This document shows positions 43,596 through 52,012 of a stretch of 64,000 nt of DNA, piece by piece. The position numbers and the translations under genes are program-made. The number at the start of each line of letters is the position of its first letter. Position 1 is the stretch's first letter. Source of the DNA: Clostridium caldaquaticum (lineage in GTDB: Bacteria; Bacillota; Clostridia; Clostridiales; Clostridiaceae); assembly GCF_023806125.1 (NCBI RefSeq), contig NZ_JAMSKT010000014.1:1-64000 (forward strand), written 5' to 3'. Under the pieces are notes generated by a model. It did no database searches and was not told the origin of the DNA. It saw only the letters and a program-made list of their open reading frames with translations.

Positions 43596-45101
43596 TTGAG
43601 CGCTATAGATATTGCTAATATTAAATATGAATTGACAGCCAATAATAAATTAATTAAAGCTATAGTTGATCTGAAGGAAAAGCATGCAAGTTCTATTATT
43701 GATAATGAGTTAATTATAAAATTTGATTTATATGATAATATGTTAAATGTTTCTATAAAAAATATCAGTAGTATGCCTGTTGTTTTAAACAACCTCAGGT
43801 TAAATTTATTTTCAACAGAATACAATAAAGAAGCGTTTTTTATTATTAATCCAAAGAATTTCAGTGAAAAAATAACTTGTATGCCTATACAAAAAGTTAA
43901 TAACGAAAAAATAAAATCTCATTTGTTTGAGATTTTTGTTGATGAGGAAAATTATGTGAGTAAAATTTTTGGATTTTTAGGCTGTCAATTTTCGGGAAAC
44001 TTTATTGAAAATGTTGTAAAAAGAAACGAGCTTAAAATAAATGCGGTTTATAATTTTGTAAATCAGGAATTGCAGCCAGAAGAGGAGTTTAATTTAGATG
44101 CTATTTATATAAAAGACGGAGTAAATATATTTTCACTTTTAAATAATTTTATTGATAGAATGGTTTGTAAGTTTGATACTGAGGAAGATTATAATAAAAA
44201 GTTAGTATTAAAAAAATCCGATGTATATAGTATTTTATTCACTTACAGAGCAAATAAAAATACACTTAAAATAAATAATAAACCAGTATGTATTAAAAAT
44301 GGAAAAAAGAAGCTTTATGCGGTGGATATATCCAATGAAGAAGGAAAAAAACAAGTGTTTATAAATGCAAATGCAGTTTTAACTCGGGCAAATGCTTTAG
44401 ATTTAAATGGTATATGCCAGTTAATAAAAATCATTGAAGATAATAAGCTTTTTAATGTTTATTTTGAGTTAAACAAGCTGTTTATTTTGCTTAAAAATCA
44501 TTTTAAAGGAGTAAAGTTTTTCTCAGAAGATTATCCTTTAGGTTTATTTTTAGATAATATTATTTTAGAAAATAACAAACTTGCACTTAATGAAAAAAAG
44601 AGTTTTATGAGTTTAATAAGTAAAAGAAAAGATAATTATGCTATAAATTATGACTTTTTTATTAAGCTTGTAATGCAAAGAATTGTATCCTATTCCAATC
44701 AGAATGTTTCTATGAATAACAAGAAGATTGATGAACTTATGTATATTGTTTCAGGAGGTTCAAATTTAGAGCTACTATCAAATAAAGAGCTTATAAACAT
44801 GGCTGAAGATTTAGATATAAGTCATCCTATTATTCCGTACATAAAAAATGAAAAGGTTTTTGCAACGCTTTTAACAGGGAAAAAATATATGTATCTTGCA
44901 GTATTTAACTTACAAAAAGATATTATAAAATTTTACTGCGATTTAAAAGCTTGCTCAGGATACAGAGAAAAAGATGGAGTTGCTACTGAAATTTACTCAA
45001 ATAATAACTATCTTATATCTGATGGAAAGATATACATCAGGGATTTGTCTCCTATGAATTGCTGTTTATTTAAAAAGATAAAAGTAAATCCAGCAGTATA
45101 A
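43596..45101 (+). CDS. Degenerate GH36-like protein, function unknown
   Basis: A 501-residue soluble protein that I do not recognise with confidence. Several segments recall GH36 alpha-galactosidases. An N-terminal beta domain (VSIKNISSMPVVLNNLRLNLF) and a barrel lead-in (LQPEEEFNLDAIYIKDGVNIFSLLNNFIDRM) are present, with KLYAVDISNEEGKKQVF like the LYALDxxxPE strand. YLAVFNLQKDIIKFYCDL and DLSPMNCCLFKK recall the C-terminal sandwich. Where the catalytic KxD nucleophile would be, the sequence reads ELN. It has no signal peptide. Start TTG 43596 follows AGAGGTG. It may be a carbohydrate-binding pseudoenzyme tied to the polysaccharide. Confidence 0.45.
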   Translation: MSAIDIANIKYELTANNKLIKAIVDLKEKHASSIIDNELIIKFDLYDNMLNVSIKNISSMPVVLNNLRLNLFSTEYNKEAFFIINPKNFSEKITCMPIQKVNNEKIKSHLFEIFVDEENYVSKIFGFLGCQFSGNFIENVVKRNELKINAVYNFVNQELQPEEEFNLDAIYIKDGVNIFSLLNNFIDRMVCKFDTEEDYNKKLVLKKSDVYSILFTYRANKNTLKINNKPVCIKNGKKKLYAVDISNEEGKKQVFINANAVLTRANALDLNGICQLIKIIEDNKLFNVYFELNKLFILLKNHFKGVKFFSEDYPLGLFLDNIILENNKLALNEKKSFMSLISKRKDNYAINYDFFIKLVMQRIVSYSNQNVSMNNKKIDELMYIVSGGSNLELLSNKELINMAEDLDISHPIIPYIKNEKVFATLLTGKKYMYLAVFNLQKDIIKFYCDLKACSGYREKDGVATEIYSNNNYLISDGKIYIRDLSPMNCCLFKKIKVNPAV

Positions 45102-45157
45102 GTAGTAATAGCAAGCAATTTTATTCCAGTAATCTACTTATACCGCAAATAATTCCA

Positions 45158-45198
45158 AGGTGAAGTTAGCAAAAAGTCTTTAACTTTGCCTTTTTTTA
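45158..45198 (+). terminator. Terminator before capA-like gene
   Basis: AGGTGAAGTTA (45158-45168) pairs with TAACTTTGCCT (45181-45191) using two wobbles, followed by TTTTTT. Confidence 0.8.
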
Positions 45199-45261
45199 AT
45201 TTATAATAGAAAATGACTGTATATATTTATATAGAGTTTTTAACTCATAAGGAGGAAGACT

Positions 45262-45939
45262 ATGGAATTACAAGAATATTTAAGTATTTTAAAGAAAAGA
45301 TGGAGCTTAATAGTTATTGTTACTTTAGCAGCCACACTTGTTAGTGGTATAGTAAGTTATTTTGTAATTCAGCCCACATATAAATCTGATATTTCTGTAA
45401 TAATAGGAAAACAGGATAATACTGCTTCACAAACAACATCTATGAGCTATAATGATGTTATGATGTATCAAAAGCTTGTTAAAACTTACAGCGAGCTTGC
45501 TAAATCCAGGACAGTTGCAGAACATACAATCAATGCTTTAGGTATAGATATGAAAGTAAGTACTCTTCAGGGAATGATATCTGTAGCACCAAAGGGAGAT
45601 ACGGAATTTTTAACTATTACAGTAAAATCAAAAGACGCTAAACAAGCTATGGATTTAGCTAATCAGCTGGCAAAATCCCTTAAGGCTGTAAGTTCAGATG
45701 TAAAAAAAGTGGACAATGTTCAAATACTTGATCCTGCACAGCTTCCTTTAAATCCAGATAGTCCAAAGCCGCTACTGAATATGGCTATAGCATTTTTCTT
45801 AGGGTTAATGGTTTCTGTTGGAGTAGTGTTTTTACTTGAATATCTAGATAATACTGTGAAAAATCCAGATGATATAGAAAAACTATTGGATATACCAGTT
45901 ATAGGAACAATACCTTTTATTACAGATGCTAATAAATAA
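45262..45939 (+). CDS. Polysaccharide chain-length modulator / tyrosine-kinase activator (CapA/YwqC-like)
   Basis: A 225-residue Wzz-family membrane protein. A helix near residues 17-37 (LIVIVTLAATLVSGIVSYFVI) and another near 174-194 (LLNMAIAFFLGLMVSVGVVFLLEYL) flank an external domain. The short cytoplasmic tail with DNTVKNPDDIEKLLDIPVIGTIPF activates the cognate BY-kinase. It forms an operon with the kinase and the phosphatase downstream. GGAGGAAG precedes ATG 45262. Confidence 0.9.
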   Translation: MELQEYLSILKKRWSLIVIVTLAATLVSGIVSYFVIQPTYKSDISVIIGKQDNTASQTTSMSYNDVMMYQKLVKTYSELAKSRTVAEHTINALGIDMKVSTLQGMISVAPKGDTEFLTITVKSKDAKQAMDLANQLAKSLKAVSSDVKKVDNVQILDPAQLPLNPDSPKPLLNMAIAFFLGLMVSVGVVFLLEYLDNTVKNPDDIEKLLDIPVIGTIPFITDANK

Positions 45940-45951
45940 TGAGGTGAAGGT

Positions 45952-46620
45952 ATGCATAATGAGATGATTTCAATTAAAAATCCAAAATCTGCAGCGGCAG
46001 AGGCGTTTAGAACACTTAGAACTAATATACAGTTTTCTTCTCTTGACGAGGAGTTAAAAACTATAGTAGTAACTTCTACTCAGCCAGGTGAAGGAAAAAG
46101 CACTGTTGTATCAAATCTTGCAATTACTATGGCTCAAACAGGAAAAAAAGTTTTACTTATAGATTGCGACCTTAGAAAGCCTACCATTCATAAAAAGCTT
46201 GGTATATCTAATCAAGATGGACTTACAAGCCTTTTATCTAAGGAAAAAAGTGCAGAGGAGGTTATTAAAGCTTCTAGTATTCCTAATTTTTATGTTTTAA
46301 CAAGCGGACCAATACCACCAAATCCTGCGGAACTTTTAGGAAGTAAAAGATTTAAAGCTTTAATAAAGGAATTAGGTGAAGTATTTAATGTAATACTTTT
46401 AGATGCTCCACCGGTTCTAGCTGTAACAGATGCACAGCTTCTGTCTACTTTCTGCAGCGGCGTTGTTTTTGTAGCAGGATATGGACAAGCTGAAAAGCAT
46501 GCTATAGTAAGAGCTAAGGAGCTTATAGATAAAGTAGGCGGGAAAATTCTTGGTGTTGTAATTAATAAGATACCAGCTAAGTCTAAAAGCTACTATTATT
46601 ATAGTTATGATTATAAATAA
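45952..46620 (+). CDS. Bacterial tyrosine kinase (CapB/YwqD-like)
   Basis: A cytoplasmic BY-kinase of 222 residues that autophosphorylates and controls polysaccharide length and export. Walker A is TQPGEGKSTVVSNLAITMAQ, Walker A' VLLIDCDLRKP, Walker B VILLDAPPV, and the C-terminal tyrosine cluster is SYYYYSYDYK. Everything expected is present. It needs the CapA-like protein upstream for activity. GAGGTGAAGG lies ahead of ATG 45952. Confidence 0.94.
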   Translation: MHNEMISIKNPKSAAAEAFRTLRTNIQFSSLDEELKTIVVTSTQPGEGKSTVVSNLAITMAQTGKKVLLIDCDLRKPTIHKKLGISNQDGLTSLLSKEKSAEEVIKASSIPNFYVLTSGPIPPNPAELLGSKRFKALIKELGEVFNVILLDAPPVLAVTDAQLLSTFCSGVVFVAGYGQAEKHAIVRAKELIDKVGGKILGVVINKIPAKSKSYYYYSYDYK

Positions 46621-46638
46621 ATTTGGAAGTGAAGATAT

Positions 46639-47406
46639 ATGATAGACTTTCATAGTCATATTATTCCAAGTATAGATGATGGCTCTAAAGATTTTGATAT
46701 GTCTTTAGAAATGCTGAGCCTAGCAGTAAGTGAAGGTACAAAATATATATGTGCTACCTCTCATTATATACCAGGTGAGATAGAGCAGGATAGAGATTTG
46801 TATGATAAAAGACTAAGTGATTTGTCAAAGTTTTGCTTTAGGCAGAATATTGATATAAATATACTGCCTGCATTAGAGCTTTATATGCATCCAGAGCTTT
46901 CAAGGCTTTATAGGGAGAGAAAAATCTGGGGTATAAATAACACGCAATACCTTCTTATTGAGTTTCCTATGCAGCAGTTTCCTGTTTATACTGAGGATGT
47001 TTTGTACGAGCTTAGGCTGCAGGGAGCTGTGCCTGTTATAGCTCATCCTGAGAGAAATTTTAGAATAGGAAAAGACATTTCTCTTATTAGTAATTTAGTA
47101 GAGCAGGGAGCATTAGTTCAGGTTAATGCAGGAAGCTTAAGAGGTATATATGGCAAAGATATAAAAAAAGCTGCGGAAAAGCTTATAGATATGAATTTAA
47201 TTCATATGGTTGGCAGCGATGCCCATGATAATAGAAGAAGAAATGCAAAGATTAAGGAAGCTTATGAAGTAATAAGAGATAAGAATAGTGAGCTTTATAA
47301 CTGGCTTATAGATAACGAGAAAAATATAATTGAAGGTTTAAGCGTTGAAACTCTGCCTGTAAAATACAAAAATAAACGAAAGGGATTTTTCGGGCTATTT
47401 AAATAA
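46639..47406 (+). CDS. PHP-type tyrosine-protein phosphatase (CapC/YwqE-like)
   Basis: A metal-dependent phosphatase of 255 residues that reverses BY-kinase phosphorylation. PHP motifs are IDFHSHIIPSIDDGSKD near the start, ATSHYIPGE, PVIAHPERN and VGSDAHDN, carrying the expected His/Asp metal ligands. It follows the kinase by 18 bases and closes the CapABC unit, which ends in a terminator. Confidence 0.94.
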   Translation: MIDFHSHIIPSIDDGSKDFDMSLEMLSLAVSEGTKYICATSHYIPGEIEQDRDLYDKRLSDLSKFCFRQNIDINILPALELYMHPELSRLYRERKIWGINNTQYLLIEFPMQQFPVYTEDVLYELRLQGAVPVIAHPERNFRIGKDISLISNLVEQGALVQVNAGSLRGIYGKDIKKAAEKLIDMNLIHMVGSDAHDNRRRNAKIKEAYEVIRDKNSELYNWLIDNEKNIIEGLSVETLPVKYKNKRKGFFGLFK

Positions 47407-47417
47407 ATAATTGTTAT

Positions 47418-47463
47418 TACCCTTAAAAGTTAAGAATAGTCATAACTTGCGGGGTATTTTTTA
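47418..47463 (+). terminator. Terminator after CapC-like gene
   Basis: TACCC and GGGTA enclose AAGTTA (47427-47432) with TAACTT (47443-47448), then TTTTTTAT. Confidence 0.75.
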
Positions 47464-47533
47464 TATAATAATAAAAAGTGATATTATTTAGCAGGTGATG
47501 TATGTTTTTCCATAGGTATTTAGGAGGGATAGC

Positions 47534-48406
47534 ATGGAAATATTATTTAAAAGCAGGATTTTTAAGTTTTTTGTAACTTCAGTATTGCTAATTTCGTTAA
47601 TTTTAGTGGTTGTATTTGGACAAATAAAGGTAAGGCAGAATTCTGCTAAGCTTCAGGCAGAGTTAGCTAATATGGAAGCTGATAGAAAATCTGCTACAGA
47701 TAATACTTATGAACAGAAAAAAGAGGCTGCTGAAGGAGTTTCATTACCTTCTTCTGCAGAAAAAACTTATACATATAAAGGAGCAGGCAGTATAGGTCAG
47801 TTAAATATTACTAGATGGAAGGATAAAAAATGGCTGGCTCTTGGAGATAATATTACTGCTAAAAACAGTTACCAGTCCAGAGTAAAGCTGTCCTGCAGCA
47901 TGGCAAACGTTACTACTGATGCTGATGCTGGGAGGCTTATGGGTGATGCAGCAAATAACATAAATTCGGATAAATTAAAAGATATTGATATTGTTACTGT
48001 TTTCGCAGGAACAAGCGATTATTCTCTTAATACTCCGCTGGGAACTATAGGGGATAATGAAAATTCTAATACTTTTTATGGCAGTGTACATAAAACTATA
48101 AAGAAAATTTTAGATTCAAAAGAAGATGTAACTATTGTATTTTTTACTCCGCTGAAAAGAGGAGCTTATAAAAATTATCCTGTTTACCCTGGTGCTAATA
48201 GTGCTGGTGTGAAATTAGAAGATTATGTACAGGCTATTAAAGATGTTTGTAAATCTTATAACATATTAGTATTAGATTTATTTAACAACAGCGGAATAAA
48301 TGAAAATAATATTAAAAATTATACTATTGATAATCTGCATTTGAATGAAGCTGGTTCACAAAGGATAATCAAGCAGATTTCTGATTATTTTAAGACTATA
48401 AAATAA
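47534..48406 (+). CDS. Membrane-anchored SGNH-fold protein lacking catalytic Ser
   Basis: A 290-residue protein with an N-terminal helix (ILLKSRIFKFF then about 20 hydrophobic residues), a short coiled linker (residues 38-70) and an external SGNH/GDSL domain. Block I reads LALGDNIT where active enzymes have GDS. Block III reads VFAGTSDY where they have GxND. Block V keeps the Asp-His pair (IDNLHLN). So the nucleophile Ser is Asn and the oxyanion Asn is Ser. It may bind or modify polysaccharide without classical esterase chemistry. GGAGGGA precedes ATG 47534. Confidence 0.75.
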   Translation: MEILFKSRIFKFFVTSVLLISLILVVVFGQIKVRQNSAKLQAELANMEADRKSATDNTYEQKKEAAEGVSLPSSAEKTYTYKGAGSIGQLNITRWKDKKWLALGDNITAKNSYQSRVKLSCSMANVTTDADAGRLMGDAANNINSDKLKDIDIVTVFAGTSDYSLNTPLGTIGDNENSNTFYGSVHKTIKKILDSKEDVTIVFFTPLKRGAYKNYPVYPGANSAGVKLEDYVQAIKDVCKSYNILVLDLFNNSGINENNIKNYTIDNLHLNEAGSQRIIKQISDYFKTIK

Positions 48407-48409
48407 ATT

Positions 48410-48463
48410 AAAGGGATGTTTTATCTGGCTTATGTTCCAGACAAAACATCCTTTTAGTTTTTT
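48410..48463 (+). terminator. Terminator after SGNH gene
   Basis: AAAGGGATGTTTTATCTGG (48410-48428) pairs with CCAGACAAAACATCCTTTT (48437-48455), followed by AGTTTTTT. A strong structure. Confidence 0.9.
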
Positions 48464-48553
48464 AAAACTTTATATAATTTAGCTGTTAAAAACTGTTTAT
48501 AAATTTATAAAATGGCTAGAATGAAGATAATGGGTCATAGGAGTGATAACTTT

Positions 48554-49132
48554 TTGAGAAGAAAAAGAAAGAATGGGTTTTCAAAAGGAATAGTTTTAAT
48601 AAGTTTAATTGTAATATTAAGCTTCATAGGTATATGCTATGCTTATTGGAAGGAAGATATCAATGTTTCTGCATCTATTAATACAGGTAATATGGATGTG
48701 TATTTTTTAAGTACTGCCGACGATTTAACTTATGGAAGTAATGTAAGTATAAGTTATGAAAAAGACAGCAATGTAAGTAATTCTTCAAACAATAATGTGA
48801 TGAATGTAAATTTAGTAATGAAAAAAGGCGGAGAAATTAAGGTTAAGTACACTACAAGAAATGGGGGTACAGTTCCAATTATACCAAAACTATATCAAAT
48901 ATCAGTTACGCCTAATTCTGGCGGAGTTGGTATAGTATTTAGTCCAGGTTATTACATGTTCAAACCTGGAGCAAATGGGTGGGGAACGATGACAATAAGA
49001 GTATATAATTCTGCAAGCCTTGGTAAATATAATTTTAATATAGTGCTGCCTCATAAACAATATATAAACAGTAAAGACGGAAAATGGCAGAAAAATGTTG
49101 TTGTGAAAGGAATTGTTGAAGTTGTTGAGTAA
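48554..49132 (+). CDS. TasA/CalY-like secreted protein, first copy
   Basis: About 192 residues with a basic N-terminus, one hydrophobic segment (GIVLISLIVILSFIGICYAYW) and a secreted part starting YWKEDINVSASINTGNMDVYF. This matches the SipW-cognate signal type: a long hydrophobic core, then AYW and a beta-rich domain. It precedes a SipW-type peptidase gene that overlaps its 3' end. I choose TTG 48554 because AGGAG (48539-48543) is close; ATG 48512 has no ribosome site. It could be a fibre subunit or other matrix protein. Product unproven. Confidence 0.6.
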   Translation: MRRKRKNGFSKGIVLISLIVILSFIGICYAYWKEDINVSASINTGNMDVYFLSTADDLTYGSNVSISYEKDSNVSNSSNNNVMNVNLVMKKGGEIKVKYTTRNGGTVPIIPKLYQISVTPNSGGVGIVFSPGYYMFKPGANGWGTMTIRVYNSASLGKYNFNIVLPHKQYINSKDGKWQKNVVVKGIVEVVE

Positions 49133-50300
49133 TATTAAAGCTAAATGCAGTCTGCTTAGTTTATTTTTACTTTTTATATATTTTTTTGAAAGCACTTTTT
49201 CAGGTTTATCATTAATAAGTTTTGAACTTAATTATGTTATAAAGATGATTTTATGGGGTGCTTTAGCTTTAGCAGTATATTTTTTTCCTAGAGCAAGGGT
49301 GCATGGAAAACTAAGCTTTAGAGTTAAGCTTAATTTTCTGGCTTTTAATTTTGCAGTTATATTCATAATTGTATCAGTTTTATTTGGACTGATAGATGGT
49401 TTTGGCAAAAGTCCCTATAGTCATTCATTAACAGGTATATCTATTAATTTGCTTATGTTAATTTCCATGGTAATAGCTAAAGAAGCCTTGAGAAGTTTTA
49501 TAATAAACAGTCTTGCAAAAAATACAATCTATAAAACATTACTTCCTGTATCAATTTTAATGGCTTTAATAAACATACCTTTTAGCAAGTTTATTAGTCT
49601 TACAGGGTATAAAAGTATAATTCAATTTACTGCTCAATATTTTTTGCCTTCTTTTTTTCAAAGCTTAATGTCATCTTATATAGCATATTTAGGGGGAGCT
49701 TTACCATCAATCATATATATGGGTACTATACAAGTCTTTCACTGGGTATCACCTGTACTTCCAAATCTTAAGTGGATTACAACAGCGTTAGCAGGAATAT
49801 TATGCCCTATGTTCAGCTTAATAACTCTTCAAAATATGTATTATAAAGAAATTAAAATGCTTAAAACTAGAGAGTACAGCAGGATAGATATATTAAAAGG
49901 AGGCATGATAAGTATTTTATGTATAGCTGCTGTGTGGTTTGCCTCAGGTGTATTTTCTATATATCCATCTGTAATAGCTACAGGCAGTATGAAACCTGTA
50001 ATAGCTCCAGGAGATATAACTATAAATAAAAAAGTTGCTTCAGAAAACTTAAAGGCTGGTGATATAGTTCAATTTAAAAATGATAATATATTGGTTTCTC
50101 ATAGAATTACAGGATTTGTTGAGAAAGATAATAAAATTTATTTTAAAACTAAAGGGGATAACAATTCATCAGAAGATTTAGAACTGGTGGCATCAGAGCA
50201 TATAAGGGGAAAAGTTATAAAGGTAATCCCTAAAATAGGCTGGCTTACTCTTTTAATAAAAAATAAAGATGACATACCCCTTGAAAAAATACAGTTTTAA
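49113..50300 (+). CDS. SipW-type (ER-like) signal peptidase I with multi-pass N-terminal domain
   Basis: About 395 residues. The first ~270 residues contain about six hydrophobic helices, unlike Bacillus SipW, which is under 200. The C-terminal ~125 residues are an S26B peptidase: VIATGSMKPVIAPGDI with the catalytic Ser, LVSHRITGF with the His that replaces Lys in ER-type enzymes, then KTKGDNNSSED with the Asp. It should process the flanking SipW-type precursors. Start is one of the clustered TTG codons at 49113-49122 (AAAGG at 49106-49110). It overlaps the upstream gene by 20 bases. Confidence 0.82.
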   Translation: MLKLLSNIKAKCSLLSLFLLFIYFFESTFSGLSLISFELNYVIKMILWGALALAVYFFPRARVHGKLSFRVKLNFLAFNFAVIFIIVSVLFGLIDGFGKSPYSHSLTGISINLLMLISMVIAKEALRSFIINSLAKNTIYKTLLPVSILMALINIPFSKFISLTGYKSIIQFTAQYFLPSFFQSLMSSYIAYLGGALPSIIYMGTIQVFHWVSPVLPNLKWITTALAGILCPMFSLITLQNMYYKEIKMLKTREYSRIDILKGGMISILCIAAVWFASGVFSIYPSVIATGSMKPVIAPGDITINKKVASENLKAGDIVQFKNDNILVSHRITGFVEKDNKIYFKTKGDNNSSEDLELVASEHIRGKVIKVIPKIGWLTLLIKNKDDIPLEKIQF

Positions 50301-50326
50301 TAAAAATGAGAGGAGACAATTATAGT

Positions 50327-50833
50327 ATGAAAAATATTAAAATTATAACAATTCTGCTTACTGTTTTTATTATGTTAATGGGTGTTGGATATGCAGCATG
50401 GAATCAGGATATATCAATCGAAGCTGTTTCAGAAACTGGCACTTTTAATGTTGCTCTAGAAAATGGAACGGTTGCTGTTTATGCAGACAGTAATAATACT
50501 CCTGAAGCTATAAATCAGGGAATTACAAGAATTGCTTCAGCAACAGCTGATGGAGTTTCAGGTACAGTAAATATAACTAATCTATATCCTGGTGCTAAAG
50601 CAGTTGTAACTATACCTGTTAAAAATACGTCAACTATACCTGTAAAAATAGAAAATGTAGCTTTGCCTAGTTCTAATAGCAGCTACGATGTCAGTGTAAC
50701 CTATCCTGATAATTTAGCTGCAGTAAACGGTACAGGTAATATCGTATTTACCGTTATTGTTAATGATAATGCACCAGAAAATGTTCAAGCAGCATTTAAC
50801 TACTCAGCAACCTTTAAGCAGTTTAATAAATAA
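50327..50833 (+). CDS. TasA/CalY-like secreted protein, second copy
   Basis: About 168 residues. The signal KNIKIITILLTVFIMLMGVGYAAW is followed by NQDISIEAVSETGTFNVALENG, parallel to the first copy's AYW-E/N-Q/E-DI-x-V/I-x-A motif. A beta-rich domain continues with YPGAKAVVTIPVKNTSTIPVKIENV. It follows the peptidase gene directly, as expected for its substrate. Start ATG 50327 is preferred (AGGAG at 50311-50315); ATG 50306 lies inside the site. Residue-level similarity to TasA is low. Confidence 0.65.
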   Translation: MKNIKIITILLTVFIMLMGVGYAAWNQDISIEAVSETGTFNVALENGTVAVYADSNNTPEAINQGITRIASATADGVSGTVNITNLYPGAKAVVTIPVKNTSTIPVKIENVALPSSNSSYDVSVTYPDNLAAVNGTGNIVFTVIVNDNAPENVQAAFNYSATFKQFNK

Positions 50834-50911
50834 GTTACGATTTGTTTTCAACTGGTAAATTTTTTTACTTGAGGGTATTTTGAAATGAGAGATTTATTAG
50901 GAGTGTAATAA

Positions 50912-51982
50912 GTGAAAATTAAATTAAACAAAAATGTAAAAGTTATTTTAATAACTGCAAGTTCAGGTTTATTAATATTATGCTCATTTTTGCTTTATAA
51001 AGAAAATAGGGCTCCAGATTATTTAGAAAAAGTTGTTAATACATATAACAGTAAAAGCAGTGTTAATTATTCTGTAAGTTTAAAAGATAACAGTTTGTAT
51101 AATAGTAAGTCTTTAGGTGAAGATAATGTGTATATAAGTTCATACGTTGATAATATAAATACATTATTTAGTTATAATCTGCAGGGGGCAGAGAATAGGG
51201 ATATAAAAGGAGATTATAGGGTTATAGCAGCAGTAGAAGGATACTCTAATGAAAAAGATGAAAAAATTATATGGAGAAAAGAGTTTGAGCTCATTTCAAC
51301 ACAAGCAATAGAATTTAACGATAAAGGGATATCGATATCAAAGGAAGTACCTATTAATTTTGATGAATATAATAGCTTTGCAGCAAAAATCATTAATGAA
51401 TTAAGGATTACGTTACCTGTTAAGCTTACTGTATCAATGGTGGTAAATTTGAAAATTAATGGAAGAGGCGAACCTGTAGAAAAAATTTTTTCCCCTTCTA
51501 TTGTAATCCCGCTTAATACTCCCTATTTTCAAATTACAAAGCTTAATACAGATGAAAAGGCGGAAAAAATAGATATAGTAAATAAAGTTCCTATTGAACA
51601 TAATATAAAAATAACTGCAGTTTTAATTGTTTTAGTAGTAATTTTATTTTCAGTTTTTATTTATATATTATTTTTTACTGAAACAGTATTAAAAAATAAT
51701 ATACAGGAGAAAAAGATTAAGAGAATTTTAAAGGAATACGGAACTAGACTGGTGGCTTTAAGTACAGAAGAAATTCAAAGTTTCAAAAACAAATATTCTG
51801 TAAGGTCAATGGAAGATTTGATTAAATTAGCGGATGAATTAAACAGACCTGTTTTTTATAATTACAGCTCTTGTAAAAACAGTATAGACAGGTTTTATGT
51901 AATAGAAAATAAGCAGCTGTATGAATATAAATTGGATTTTAATTTAGAAACCGCTAAAAGTAATATATTTATATTTAAATAG
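50912..51982 (+). CDS. DUF5305 domain protein
   Basis: A 356-residue protein. An N-terminal helix (VKVILITASSGLLILCSFLLY) anchors an extracytoplasmic domain (residues ~30-230) that includes GDYRVIAAVEGYSNEKDEKIIWRKEFEL, typical of DUF5305. A second helix lies near 238-258, then a cytoplasmic tail. DUF5305 proteins commonly sit beside SipW-type peptidases and cognate secreted proteins in clostridia. The role is unknown, perhaps docking or control of the fibre system. GTG 50912 start with TTAGGAGTG upstream. Confidence 0.7.
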   Translation: MKIKLNKNVKVILITASSGLLILCSFLLYKENRAPDYLEKVVNTYNSKSSVNYSVSLKDNSLYNSKSLGEDNVYISSYVDNINTLFSYNLQGAENRDIKGDYRVIAAVEGYSNEKDEKIIWRKEFELISTQAIEFNDKGISISKEVPINFDEYNSFAAKIINELRITLPVKLTVSMVVNLKINGRGEPVEKIFSPSIVIPLNTPYFQITKLNTDEKAEKIDIVNKVPIEHNIKITAVLIVLVVILFSVFIYILFFTETVLKNNIQEKKIKRILKEYGTRLVALSTEEIQSFKNKYSVRSMEDLIKLADELNRPVFYNYSSCKNSIDRFYVIENKQLYEYKLDFNLETAKSNIFIFK

Positions 51983-51983
51983 A

Positions 51984-52006
51984 AAGTGCCATTAAAGTGG
52001 CACTTC
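51984..52006. terminator. Stem-loop between convergent DUF5305 and CDF genes
   Basis: AAGTGCCA (51984-51991) pairs with TGGCACTT (51998-52005). Only weak T-runs follow. Confidence 0.6.
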
Positions 52007-52012
52007 TATTAG

